This document shows positions 8,414 to 15,913 of a stretch of 43,366 nt of DNA, piece by piece. Made by a program: the position numbers and the translations under genes. The notes under the pieces are model-generated. The model saw only the letters and a list, made by a program, of their open reading frames with translations. It had not been told where the DNA came from and made no database searches. Source of the DNA: Candidatus Bathyarchaeota archaeon (GTDB lineage: Archaea > Thermoproteota > Bathyarchaeia > TCS64). The stretch is taken from the NCBI GenBank assembly GCA_018396695.1, contig JAGTQU010000016.1, forward strand, positions 1-43,366, read 5' to 3'. The number at the start of each line of letters is the position of its first letter. The stretch's first letter is position 1.

Positions 8414-9076
8414 ATGTCGAAAGACAAACCCTTCTATCTAAATCCTCCTTGGGAGATTCTATTCAAAGAGTCGAAGCTTGAGAAGATCTCTCCTTGGAGC
8501 ATCAATCTTGTCAAGATTTTGAATTCTCTGCTCGAAGAGATGAATAAGGCTGGAATAGATTTCAGGATCGCGGGGATAGCAATCAACTCATCCGTAATCA
8601 TACATCTGAGAAAGGCTGAAATGCTTTTAAAATTAGAGGAGCCCCCACTTCCTCCTCAAGAGAAGGAGATATTCTATCAGCCTCCTCCTCTTAGCCTACC
8701 ATATCGTTTCGAGTTGACAACCACTTCAGTGATCGACCTAATAAACGCTCTCGAAAAAGCCCTCTCAGAAGCAAATCTCAGCATAGTTAAACCAAAGCTC
8801 CCTACTCTCCCTATGCCGATCCCAGATTTTACAAGCTATGATCCTTACCTTCTTCAAATAGAAGACCGTTCAAACGATCTCCTAGAAAAAATTAAATTGA
8901 TTACTCGAGGGAAAACTTCCATAAATTTTCTAATACTCGTTGAAGGATTAAGCCGAATGGAGATCGTCAGGGTTTTCATGATCCTCCTTTTCCTCGCCCA
9001 AAAAGGGGAGATCCAACTTCATCAGGATGAAAATGAGGAGAAAATTATGATTTCGATTAGAGGTGATGAAAAATGA
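8414..9076 (+). CDS. scpA: Segregation and condensation protein ScpA (kleisin)
   Basis: ScpA is the kleisin that bridges the two SMC heads and binds ScpB. The 220-residue protein is short, as archaeal ScpA usually is. Its N-terminal part (FYLNPPWEILFKESKLEKI) would contact the SMC neck. A proline-rich middle (PPLPPQEKEIFYQPPPLSLP) acts as linker. The C-terminal winged helix (about 155-220, with FLILVEGLSRMEIVRVFMILLFLAQKGEI) would bind the SMC cap. It starts on the base after the smc stop and overlaps scpB by ATGA, so the three genes are translationally coupled. Sequence similarity within this family is weak; position supports the call strongly. Confidence 0.9.
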   Translation: MSKDKPFYLNPPWEILFKESKLEKISPWSINLVKILNSLLEEMNKAGIDFRIAGIAINSSVIIHLRKAEMLLKLEEPPLPPQEKEIFYQPPPLSLPYRFELTTTSVIDLINALEKALSEANLSIVKPKLPTLPMPIPDFTSYDPYLLQIEDRSNDLLEKIKLITRGKTSINFLILVEGLSRMEIVRVFMILLFLAQKGEIQLHQDENEEKIMISIRGDEK

Positions 9077-9762
9077 AAAAAGTAAAAGAAGCTAATCAAC
9101 AACTAGCCCTTCTCGAGGCAGCATTATATGCTACTGGGAGACCAGTAGATATTGAAAGCTTGAAAAAAATTCTGAAAACAAGATCTGAGAAAAAAGTTTT
9201 CACGTTAATTAAAAAGCTAAGAGAAAGATACGAACAACGCGAAAGCCCTTTAGAGGTTAAAGAGCTTGGGAAAAAAGTAGTTCTTCAGCTTAATAATCAA
9301 TACACGAAACTTGTTAGAAAAATTATGAATAGGCCTCTGCTGTCGATCGGTCCTCTAAAGACCCTTTCATACATTGCTTATAATCAACCAGTCTTCCAAA
9401 CAAGAATCGTCTCCGAACGCGGGATACATGTTTATTCACAGCTTAGATTGTTGGAGGAGAAAGGGCTCATAACTAGAGAACGCGGGCAAGGAAACGAGAT
9501 CATTGTAAAAACTACGCCCTATTTTGCGGAATACTTTGGCTTCAACGAAGACCCTGTAAAAACCCGATTACAGTTACATAAAATCTTCACTGAGCTGAAA
9601 ATTACTAAAATTGATAACGGGAACGGACATATAAGACAAGATATATTTGCAAATGAAGGAGATCTGTTAAACCTAGAACAGCTGGATTTAGCAAACCCTG
9701 GGGATTGGCTCACCGATAGGCTTCCTAATTATCCTAGTCCCCCCGACCACGGTTCTGATTAA
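9073..9762 (+). CDS. scpB: Segregation and condensation protein ScpB
   Basis: ScpB forms dimers of tandem winged helices that bind ScpA in condensin. Here the first winged helix is about residues 8-80 (LLEAALYATGRPVDIESLKK) and the second about 85-160 (GPLKTLSYIAYNQPVFQTRIVSERG, then LRLLEEKGLITRERGQGNEI). The C-terminal tail from about 170 is less conserved, and its last 25 codons lie antisense to the end of hypE. The start ATG at 9073 overlaps the scpA stop. The tail-to-tail overlap of 75 nt is unusually long. Confidence 0.92.
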   Translation: MKKVKEANQQLALLEAALYATGRPVDIESLKKILKTRSEKKVFTLIKKLRERYEQRESPLEVKELGKKVVLQLNNQYTKLVRKIMNRPLLSIGPLKTLSYIAYNQPVFQTRIVSERGIHVYSQLRLLEEKGLITRERGQGNEIIVKTTPYFAEYFGFNEDPVKTRLQLHKIFTELKITKIDNGNGHIRQDIFANEGDLLNLEQLDLANPGDWLTDRLPNYPSPPDHGSD

Positions 9763-10722
9763 CACGTTTCCTGGATACTCTTGTTTCACTTCCCCAATTA
9801 TCTCGGCTTCAGCCCCATAGCGGGTCTTCCTTACAGCTTCTAACACAGACTGGGCTTTTGATTCGCTGACGCATATTACCATCCGTCCTTCACATGTAAC
9901 TTCGTAAGGATCGAGACCTAGCATCTCTGAAGCTGCTCTAACTTCATCTTTGATTAAAACCTTGTCTTCGTCGATCCATATACTAATATTAGATTTTTGA
10001 GCTATCTCATTGAGCGCGGATGATAGCCCTCCTCTAGTTGGATCCTTCATCGCTCGAACACCTCCGACATCCAATGCAGCCTTAACTGTTGACCAGATTG
10101 GAGCCACATCGGATTTAAGTTCGGTATCGAAAGCGATCCCTTCTCTAGTAGACATCAACGCTATGCCATGATCTCCAATCGATCCTGTTAAAATTATTTT
10201 ATCTCCAGGACTTGCTCCACTGTCAAGAATAGGTTTTCTGCCGCGAAGGATCCCTAAGCAGCAGGTCGAGATTGTGATGCCCTTCAAGTGACCGCGGGGC
10301 ATAACTTTGAAATCACCATTAATGATGGAAACACCCGCTTCAACGGAGGTTTCGTCCATCGATTCAAGTATGGATCGGAGACTTGAGGTGCTGAACCCCT
10401 CCTCTACGATAATCGAGTCTAATATCGCAACTGGCTCTGCTCCCATAGCGGATACATCATTTACAGCACCTGAGATGGCTAATCTACCTATGTCACCGCC
10501 AGGAAAGAAAATAGGATCAACGATATGACCATCTATTGATGCAACGATCTCCTGCCCATCTGTTATGATGGATGCACCATCGTCTAAAGCATCTAAGCTT
10601 ACACCGTTCAAGGCTCTACGTCTACTGAAAGAAGAGAGAATGAGGCTGTTCACGATATGATCCATCGCGGAGCCGCCAGCTCCATGCTCTAGCTTCACTA
10701 TTTCATCTTGAAAAATATTCAT
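9688..10722 (-). CDS. hypE: Hydrogenase maturation protein HypE (AIR-synthase family)
   Basis: HypE dehydrates the thiocarboxamide placed on its C-terminal cysteine by HypF, using ATP, and so supplies the cyanide ligands of the NiFe-hydrogenase iron. The 344-residue sequence has the PurM-like N-terminal domain with LEHGAGGSAMDHIV, GDIGRLAISGAVNDVSAMGA and an ATP-binding region, then DPTRGGLSSALNEIA. It ends in EPIPRVC, matching the family's PR(I/V)C tail with the modified Cys as last residue. No HypF, HypC, HypD or hydrogenase gene is in the window, so it is isolated here. The start is ATG 10722, just divergent from the S8e promoter. Confidence 0.93.
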   Translation of the reverse strand: MNIFQDEIVKLEHGAGGSAMDHIVNSLILSSFSRRRALNGVSLDALDDGASIITDGQEIVASIDGHIVDPIFFPGGDIGRLAISGAVNDVSAMGAEPVAILDSIIVEEGFSTSSLRSILESMDETSVEAGVSIINGDFKVMPRGHLKGITISTCCLGILRGRKPILDSGASPGDKIILTGSIGDHGIALMSTREGIAFDTELKSDVAPIWSTVKAALDVGGVRAMKDPTRGGLSSALNEIAQKSNISIWIDEDKVLIKDEVRAASEMLGLDPYEVTCEGRMVICVSESKAQSVLEAVRKTRYGAEAEIIGEVKQEYPGNVLIRTVVGGTRIIRKPIGEPIPRVC

Positions 10723-10803
10723 CGGATATCACCTCTAAATTTTTGAAGGAAAGATATAAAGTAGATATTAAAAAGCAGCTTAGGCATAGTTTACAACCAC
10801 ACG

Positions 10804-10812
10804 TTTTTATAT
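10804..10812 (+). promoter_or_regulatory. TATA box of the S8e cluster
   Basis: TTTTTATAT gives a predicted transcription start near 10836, downstream of the first possible ATG/GTG-type starts in this frame. It therefore decides in favour of the TTG start at 10866 for S8e. Confidence 0.5.
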
Positions 10813-10865
10813 CTCCGATTTTCCATAGCCTACAGAAATCAAGTCATCTAGGAAAAGGATGTAGA

Positions 10866-11264
10866 TTGGTCTGGCATAGTGGGATTACTAAGAGGAAGAA
10901 GACAGGGGGTAAAAGAAAATCTTATCGAGATAAGAGAAAATTTGAGCACGGCCACCACCCAACAGAGACTCGATTGGGAGAAGTAAAAATTAATAAGGAT
11001 CTGGGTAGAAGCAACATTCCCAAGATCCGATTAGTTTCAACGAATATTGTAAATGTTTCTTTTCCTGGTTCTGGAAAAACAGAGAGGCTTAAGATTTTAA
11101 GCGTTTTAAGCAATCCTGCAAATATCGATTACAATAGGAGGGGGGTAATCACGAAGGGAACCATCGTCCGAACTGATAAGGGGTTAGCAAAAATTACTTC
11201 TCGACCAGGCCAAGATGGGATATTAAACGCAGTTATTTACACCGAGGAAGTTAAAAACGCTTAA
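10866..11264 (+). CDS. rps8e: Ribosomal protein S8e
   Basis: S8e is a small-subunit protein of archaea and eukaryotes. The family begins close to W..R..RKxTGGKRKxYRDKRKFE, and here that stretch begins at TTG 10866 (VWHSGITKRKKTGGKR). The frame is open further upstream, but that part (10743-10865) resembles no ribosomal protein and overlaps the TATA box. An AAAGGATG Shine-Dalgarno lies just before 10866. From this start the protein has 132 residues, the usual archaeal size. It heads an apparent operon with SRP19, Gar1 and TFB2. Confidence 0.93.
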   Translation: MVWHSGITKRKKTGGKRKSYRDKRKFEHGHHPTETRLGEVKINKDLGRSNIPKIRLVSTNIVNVSFPGSGKTERLKILSVLSNPANIDYNRRGVITKGTIVRTDKGLAKITSRPGQDGILNAVIYTEEVKNA

Positions 11265-11284
11265 CATCTAACTGTGGACATGGA

Positions 11285-11590
11285 ATGAGAGAGAAAAGAA
11301 TAATCATATGGCCAAAATATTTTGATTCCAACTATTCTATTAGTGAAGGGCGTAAAATATCTAGACAGTTTGCTTTAAAGAATGTGAGGGCTGAAGAAAT
11401 CCACAATGCTTCGCTTGAGCTCGGATTAAAAATTGAGTTGAGGATGAACGCAGCCCATCCACGCCATCCGTGGGAGAAGAGCGGGATGATTCTGGTTGAG
11501 AAATCTCAAGTAAAGAGAAAAATGTTGATGAAGATAGCGGAGAAAATAAGAGAGAACAGAGAATTAAGGAAACCTGCTGAAAAAAAATAA
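11285..11590 (+). CDS. srp19: Signal recognition particle 19 kDa protein
   Basis: SRP19 binds helices 6 and 8 of SRP RNA and prepares it for SRP54. The 101-residue protein shows the family start IIIWPKYFDSNYSISEGRKISR, with the W-P and the basic-R segments that contact RNA, then HPRHPWEKSGMILVEK and a basic C-terminus. Size and position 20 nt after S8e agree with conserved archaeal gene order. Confidence 0.95.
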   Translation: MREKRIIIWPKYFDSNYSISEGRKISRQFALKNVRAEEIHNASLELGLKIELRMNAAHPRHPWEKSGMILVEKSQVKRKMLMKIAEKIRENRELRKPAEKK

Positions 11591-11639
11591 TAGTTATAAG
11601 CTAGGAACTAGTAATCATCATAGCTATTCTGGGAGTTCT

Positions 11640-11876
11640 ATGAAGACTGAAAGGCTTGGCACTGTCATACATCTTTCAAAAGGTAGCGGCAACTTAATAG
11701 CAAATGCTGAAACTGACGTTAAACCCGGTGAAGAAGTTTTCAATAATAAAAGAGAAAAAATAGGGATCGTTTTAGATGTTTTCGGTCCGGTCACGAAACC
11801 ATACGTTTCCATTAAACCTAAAGCAGCTTCGCCTGAAACCCTTGTAAACGAACTCCTATTCATAAGAAAAAAGTGA
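11640..11876 (+). CDS. gar1: H/ACA RNP protein Gar1
   Basis: Gar1 binds the thumb loop of Cbf5 in the H/ACA pseudouridylation complex. At 78 residues it is a minimal archaeal Gar1, essentially one beta-barrel: LGTVIHLSKGSGNLIANAE, then GEEVFNNKREKIGIVLDVFGPVTKPYV, which holds the family's G.V.D.FGP motif. There are no glycine/arginine-rich tails, as expected in archaea. A TATA-like GTTATAAG at about 11593-11600 may give it its own promoter. Gar1 next to TFB is a known archaeal arrangement. Confidence 0.93.
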   Translation: MKTERLGTVIHLSKGSGNLIANAETDVKPGEEVFNNKREKIGIVLDVFGPVTKPYVSIKPKAASPETLVNELLFIRKK

Positions 11877-11881
11877 TTCAT

Positions 11882-12802
11882 ATGGCGGCTTCGGAGAAGG
11901 TTATCCGATGCTCAGAGTGTGGCAGCACTGAGCTGATTAGGGATTATGAAGCAGGAGAGCTCGTCTGCGAACATTGTGGATTTGTGATCTCATCTCTCAT
12001 ATTTGATCAGGGACCTGAATGGCGCGCCTTCGATGAAGAGCAGAGGGAGAAAAGGATGAGAGTTGGAGCTCCTCTCACATGGACGATCCATGATAAGGGG
12101 CTCTCGACGATCATCGACTGGCATGATAGGGATGTTTATGGACGAAAACTAAAGCCCATCCAGAAAGCTAAGGTTTATAGGCTGAGGAAATGGCATCGTC
12201 GGTCAAAAGTGTCTGGTGCAACGGAGAGAAACCTAGCATTCGCTTTATCCGAGTTAACGAAGGTCTCCTATAAATTAAACCTGCCGAAGAACGTGCTGGA
12301 AACGGCCTCCGTCATGTATAGGCGAGTAGTCAGGCAGCGGCTGATTCGAGGGCGATCAATACAAGGCGTGGCCGCAGCATCGATTTACATGGCTTGTCGC
12401 CAGTGCAACGTGATCCGAACCCTTGAAGAAGTTGCTAAAGCTGCGCACATCTCCAAGAAGGAGGGGGGGAGAAATTATAGATTCCTTCTTAGAAGGCTAC
12501 AGACGAAGGTCCCTCCAGTTGATCCACAGAACTACATATCAAAGTTTGTCAACCAGCTCACTTTATCAGGTGAGACGGAGACTATAGCTATGAAGATTCT
12601 GGATAGGGCTTCGGAACTCAAGTTGACGAGTGGGAGGGGACCCGCAGGCATCGCAGCAGCGGCAACTTATATAGCTAGTCTATTGACCGACGAGAGGAGG
12701 ACTCAAGGCGAAATCGCAAAGGGGGCCCACGTCACGGAAGTAACGATAAGGAATCGATATAAAGAACTAACTCAAAAGCTGAATATTAAAATCTTAATGT
12801 AG
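11882..12802 (+). CDS. tfb: Transcription initiation factor IIB (TFB), second copy
   Basis: This is the second general initiation factor, 306 residues from ATG 11882. The zinc ribbon is C10, C13, C29, C32; then GPEWRAFDEEQ and HDKGLSTIIDW, and two cyclin folds with recognition helix TEVTIRNRYKELTQK. A GTG at 11873 overlapping the gar1 stop is an alternative start that adds three residues. The two TFBs share all motifs, but their sequences differ throughout, including the B-reader region, so this is not a recent duplication. Its location with Gar1 and SRP19 suggests this is the conserved ancestral copy. Confidence 0.95.
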   Translation: MAASEKVIRCSECGSTELIRDYEAGELVCEHCGFVISSLIFDQGPEWRAFDEEQREKRMRVGAPLTWTIHDKGLSTIIDWHDRDVYGRKLKPIQKAKVYRLRKWHRRSKVSGATERNLAFALSELTKVSYKLNLPKNVLETASVMYRRVVRQRLIRGRSIQGVAAASIYMACRQCNVIRTLEEVAKAAHISKKEGGRNYRFLLRRLQTKVPPVDPQNYISKFVNQLTLSGETETIAMKILDRASELKLTSGRGPAGIAAAATYIASLLTDERRTQGEIAKGAHVTEVTIRNRYKELTQKLNIKILM

Positions 12803-12874
12803 CAAGTTTCGCAAAAAGTTTTATCATCATTTTTCTGACAAGGGTTCTTGGATTTGTTCTCAACTATTTTTAAA

Positions 12875-13315
12875 CTAAAAAGGTTTTTCCCGCCAAACCT
12901 TTACCGTTTCATACCATAAAATAATTGTAGGGATAGCCCCCATTACGACAGTCGTCAAGTAAAATCTTGTGAAACTGGCGGGATACTGTAGAATGAACGT
13001 CGCAAGCATGGTAGTTAAGAGGACTGCATAGAAAAGAAACCTTGGGAGGATTAAGCCCCGCAGAGTGACAAATTGGCGTAGCACACCTATCTTCACTTCG
13101 CGTACAAGTTTGTAATCTCCCCGCTCATTTTCAACGAGTCCTAGTTCAAGAAGCTTATTGAGGTGGTATGCTGCTACGCTTGGACTACTTAGATTCAATG
13201 CTTTCTGAACTTCCCTGACGCCGATTGTTGATTTATTAACCTTTAACAGGTGCATATATACGAGGAGAGTTTTCCCTTTGAGCTCTGATTCGATGACGGC
13301 TTCACTCTTAGACAA
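12875..13315 (-). CDS. Membrane-anchored winged-helix regulator
   Basis: The 146-residue protein has an ArsR/MarR-like winged helix at about 12-75 (KTLLVYMHLLKVN, then REVQKALNLSSPSVAAYHLNKLLELGLV with recognition helix, then wing NERGDYKL). Two membrane helices follow, at about 90-108 and 116-134, and a short basic tail. Such membrane-tethered one-component regulators are common in archaea, but their signals are mostly unknown. The start is TTG 13315. It faces tfb2 tail to tail, and its target is not evident; autoregulation would be typical. I do not recognise a named family. Confidence 0.75.
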   Translation of the reverse strand: MSKSEAVIESELKGKTLLVYMHLLKVNKSTIGVREVQKALNLSSPSVAAYHLNKLLELGLVENERGDYKLVREVKIGVLRQFVTLRGLILPRFLFYAVLLTTMLATFILQYPASFTRFYLTTVVMGAIPTIILWYETVKVWREKPF

Positions 13316-13366
13316 TGTAATGTTTTCCCTAAATTATCCTGTAATTAGACATATTAATAATTAGGC

Positions 13367-14212
13367 TTATTGTGAACATAGAAGATTCAGTATCGCTAAG
13401 GTAGAATATATCGCCTCTTCGGTGCGAACAGATTCACATCCCTGTTCAGGCACCATATTGAGAGTGTAATGGAAGGCCTCATCTATAGTCAACCCTTCTC
13501 CAGATAGAATCTCTTTCAAACCTTTTCTAGGAGATCCGAACGCGATGAATATGCTTCTCACCTCGTTTAACTTTGAAGCCAGTTCTGCATCTATTTTTCT
13601 AATATCTGTACCAAGCCTAGATGTCGCTATTGTTAACTCAAATTTTTCATCGAGGGCGATCTCCCCTAATCTGCGTTCAGAGACGTGAACATCGAATCCC
13701 CAATAATCCTCAACCTCCGAGTCGCCTATGAAGACTCCTTTAAGCTCGGGAGCTGTCTCTGTTATTCGAATTATCGCTCTTCCACCGATCGAGGGGGCTC
13801 TACCAAACGCTTTCAGATGCCTATCCACGCCTACGTCTACCATAAACTCGCCCCCTGATTTTGTTAGCACCACTCCTTCCCTTACATCCCCCTTCTTCAA
13901 CATAGAGGCTCTACTCTCAGTTGGATGGTTTGGAGTTCTGAGAGGCGGCAGTACGCCGGCGAATTTAAGCTCCTTGCGGCGTTTGAAAAGGTATTTCCTC
14001 AGATACTGTGGAGTCTCCATATAATCTAGAATTAACTTGATGAATCGAGACTCGTCCGGATGGTCAGGGTATATGTAAATTTTATCCACTCTAAAGATAG
14101 AGGCAGCTCTGCCTATCTGACCGATAAGGCTTGTCTTCTCCCTCTGATGCGGGATCTCTGAGACGAGGGAGGATGGGATCGCTATTGAAAAAGGGATTTT
14201 TCTACGCTTTAC
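13367..14212 (-). CDS. SPOUT-class RNA methyltransferase (COG2106 type) with non-standard start
   Basis: This is a SAM-dependent SPOUT methyltransferase related to the MTH1-type RNA-methylating family. It has the deep-trefoil C-terminal part (IRKIDAELASKLNEVRSIFIAFGSPRKGL, LNMVPEQGCESVRTEEA) and an inserted OB-like domain at about 105-205. The first ATG/GTG/TTG in frame is GTG 14089, but this would remove a conserved N-terminus. Between 14212 and 14090 the frame encodes SIAIPSSLVSEIPHQREK and GQIGRAASIFRVDKIYIYPD, exactly the family's opening. An in-frame TAG at 14224-14222 limits the frame. A strong GGAGGG (14232-14227) lies upstream. I place the start at GTA 14212 provisionally, giving about 281 residues; ATA 14185 is another option. 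It overlaps the upstream gene end. Confidence 0.8.
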   Translation of the reverse strand, partial: VKRRKIPFSIAIPSSLVSEIPHQREKTSLIGQIGRAASIFRVDKIYIYPDHPDESRFIKLILDYMETPQYLRKYLFKRRKELKFAGVLPPLRTPNHPTESRASMLKKGDVREGVVLTKSGGEFMVDVGVDRHLKAFGRAPSIGGRAIIRITETAPELKGVFIGDSEVEDYWGFDVHVSERRLGEIALDEKFELTIATSRLGTDIRKIDAELASKLNEVRSIFIAFGSPRKGLKEILSGEGLTIDEAFHYTLNMVPEQGCESVRTEEAIYSTLAILNLLCSQ

Positions 14213-14732
14213 TTTCGAACCCTACTCCCTCCTTCCTATATTTCAGCCAAGACCTCCAACCAGTTTTAACATAGCGTTCTCTACGCTCTAAATCTTTCAT
14301 CACCCATCTAAGCAACGATTTAAAGCTACGCATCTTTTCGACATCTTCTTCGCAGCCTACACCTAAACGGACAAGGCTTTTTACGAACTCTCTTTCAGCG
14401 AGCAGCTGAGTCTCTCCCTTAATTTTTCTCAACACGATGGAATAGCCCTGCTTCCTCAATTCTTCCGCAGCCTTCGATAGAATATACCCGGTGCAGAGAT
14501 GTATCGGCTCAGCCTCGTCAACTTTCAGAGCACATATACCTTTACAGATTACGTCGACGGCTTGATTCAAATACAGTTTCTTTTCGAAAACCCCCTCCTT
14601 AAAAAATTCGAGAGGAATCTCTCCCACATATGATTCACCGGTATCGACGCGTCGCATTACGATGACGACGCCGCCTATAAGGTCGCCCCAACCTGCTTGA
14701 CGCCCGGTTTCACCGAGTATCGTCCACTTCAA
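14202..14732 (-). CDS. Unknown archaeal protein, 176 residues
   Basis: I do not recognise a family. The sequence starts MKWTILGETGRQAGWGDLIGG with two short beta strands, and a middle segment HLCTGYILSKAAEELRKQGY looks like a strand-helix unit. A long basic and aromatic C-terminus follows, including RRERYVKTGWRSWLKYRKEG, which might contact nucleic acid (inference). The start is TTG 14732, behind a TATA-like TTTAAAAAG around 14773-14781. Its last codons contain the Shine-Dalgarno sequence of the SPOUT methyltransferase and overlap that gene, so the pair is probably cotranslated and may work together on RNA. Confidence 0.7.
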   Translation of the reverse strand: MKWTILGETGRQAGWGDLIGGVVIVMRRVDTGESYVGEIPLEFFKEGVFEKKLYLNQAVDVICKGICALKVDEAEPIHLCTGYILSKAAEELRKQGYSIVLRKIKGETQLLAEREFVKSLVRLGVGCEEDVEKMRSFKSLLRWVMKDLERRERYVKTGWRSWLKYRKEGVGFESKA

Positions 14733-14784
14733 CGACCATTAAGCATCTACACATTAAAAGAACGATTAATACCCCCTTTTTAAA

Positions 14785-15852
14785 TTAAAGGGGAGGCTGG
14801 ACCCTTTTTAGCTTCTCGATCGATTCAGTGGAACTTGGATCAAATCCGTAAAGAAGAGAGAGGTAGGCGGATGCATAATCTCCAACGTATATAGTGGAAA
14901 GCATACGAGCAAGTCTGCCCCCGCCCCTCGCCTCTATTTCGATTATGTCGCACAAATTTGCCTTAAATAACTGTTTGAAGAACTCAATTTTACGAAGCAC
15001 CGTTTGAGACTCCCTCGGGTCGATAAGGAGAACATAGCTTATTTGGTTTAGAAGTTCTGGCGGCCCCTCACTGCTTACAACCACATTGTGAAAAGCCTCG
15101 GGGAAGAATCCTGACCCAGAAACGATCTTAGAATTCTCGTTCAATTGCGTCTTGATACGGTAAGCGACGCTTTTTAGAAGCCTGCATCCGTAAATGAAGG
15201 GGATTTTTCCCTTCAAGGATATTGCTATTTTCTTTGCCATGTTTAGTTCAGTAGGTGTAGCTGGAGAAAGCTCTACCCGCATCTCTTTAATCAGGGCTAA
15301 AGCCTCATCGACTTCTCCCCAAACCTCTTTAATCAGCCCTAATCTTTCAAAAAGTTTCGCCAATCCGAAAAATTGGTTAGGCAGAGACGCCCTAGGCTTC
15401 AATCCGGTCTGCAGTTTTAGGCAAGGTATTCCAAAGTTGAAGGATAAACCTTCCATAAAACCTCCAGAAGTAAGAGCTACCGTGCTGCAACCATGTTTAA
15501 CCGCTTCTTTTAAAGCGCTCAGCGTCTCCTCAGTATTGCCTGAATAGCTAACAGCGAAGACGAGTGTTCTCTCATCTACGAATCTTGGCAAACCATATCC
15601 TCTATGAACATAGATTGGTTTGGCACATTCGTCCTCAACCCAGTCTTTAATTAAGTCTCCTCCGATAGCTGAGCCCCCGATGCCGAGAATCACAACCTCA
15701 TCGAAAGATTTTCCAATCATGTTCTCAAGCGGTAGCCGTTCAGCCTCTTCGATGGCGGCTCTACAAGCCTCTGGAAAAGAGCTTAAAGCCTTCAGCATGC
15801 CGCCGAGATCTCTTGATTTAAGCAGCTCAGGGTCATCAAGATTAATAGACAT
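14785..15852 (-). CDS. Bifunctional phosphoglucose/phosphomannose isomerase
   Basis: The enzyme interconverts glucose-6-P or mannose-6-P with fructose-6-P in archaeal sugar metabolism. The 355-residue protein has two SIS domains. The sugar-phosphate motifs GIGGSAIGG (57-65) and SYSGNTEE (102-109) are present, as is the PGI/PMI-specific TQLNENSKI and FPEAFHNVV with the catalytic Glu and His. The PASLPNQF-like segment is RASLPNQFFG. The length fits archaeal bifunctional enzymes rather than the cupin type. It shares direction with the two genes downstream but has a 52-nt gap with its own promoter in between. Confidence 0.92.
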   Translation of the reverse strand: MSINLDDPELLKSRDLGGMLKALSSFPEACRAAIEEAERLPLENMIGKSFDEVVILGIGGSAIGGDLIKDWVEDECAKPIYVHRGYGLPRFVDERTLVFAVSYSGNTEETLSALKEAVKHGCSTVALTSGGFMEGLSFNFGIPCLKLQTGLKPRASLPNQFFGLAKLFERLGLIKEVWGEVDEALALIKEMRVELSPATPTELNMAKKIAISLKGKIPFIYGCRLLKSVAYRIKTQLNENSKIVSGSGFFPEAFHNVVVSSEGPPELLNQISYVLLIDPRESQTVLRKIEFFKQLFKANLCDIIEIEARGGGRLARMLSTIYVGDYASAYLSLLYGFDPSSTESIEKLKRVQPPL

Positions 15853-15913
15853 GTCTGAATGAATATTAGATAGAAACTAAAAGAGCTTATGTCTCCAAGA
15901 ACATGAAAAAGAT

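Noticed and set aside
10743-10865. N-terminal extension of S8e
   Set aside because: It overlaps the TATA box, has no ribosomal-protein character, and the family starts at the TTG at 10866.
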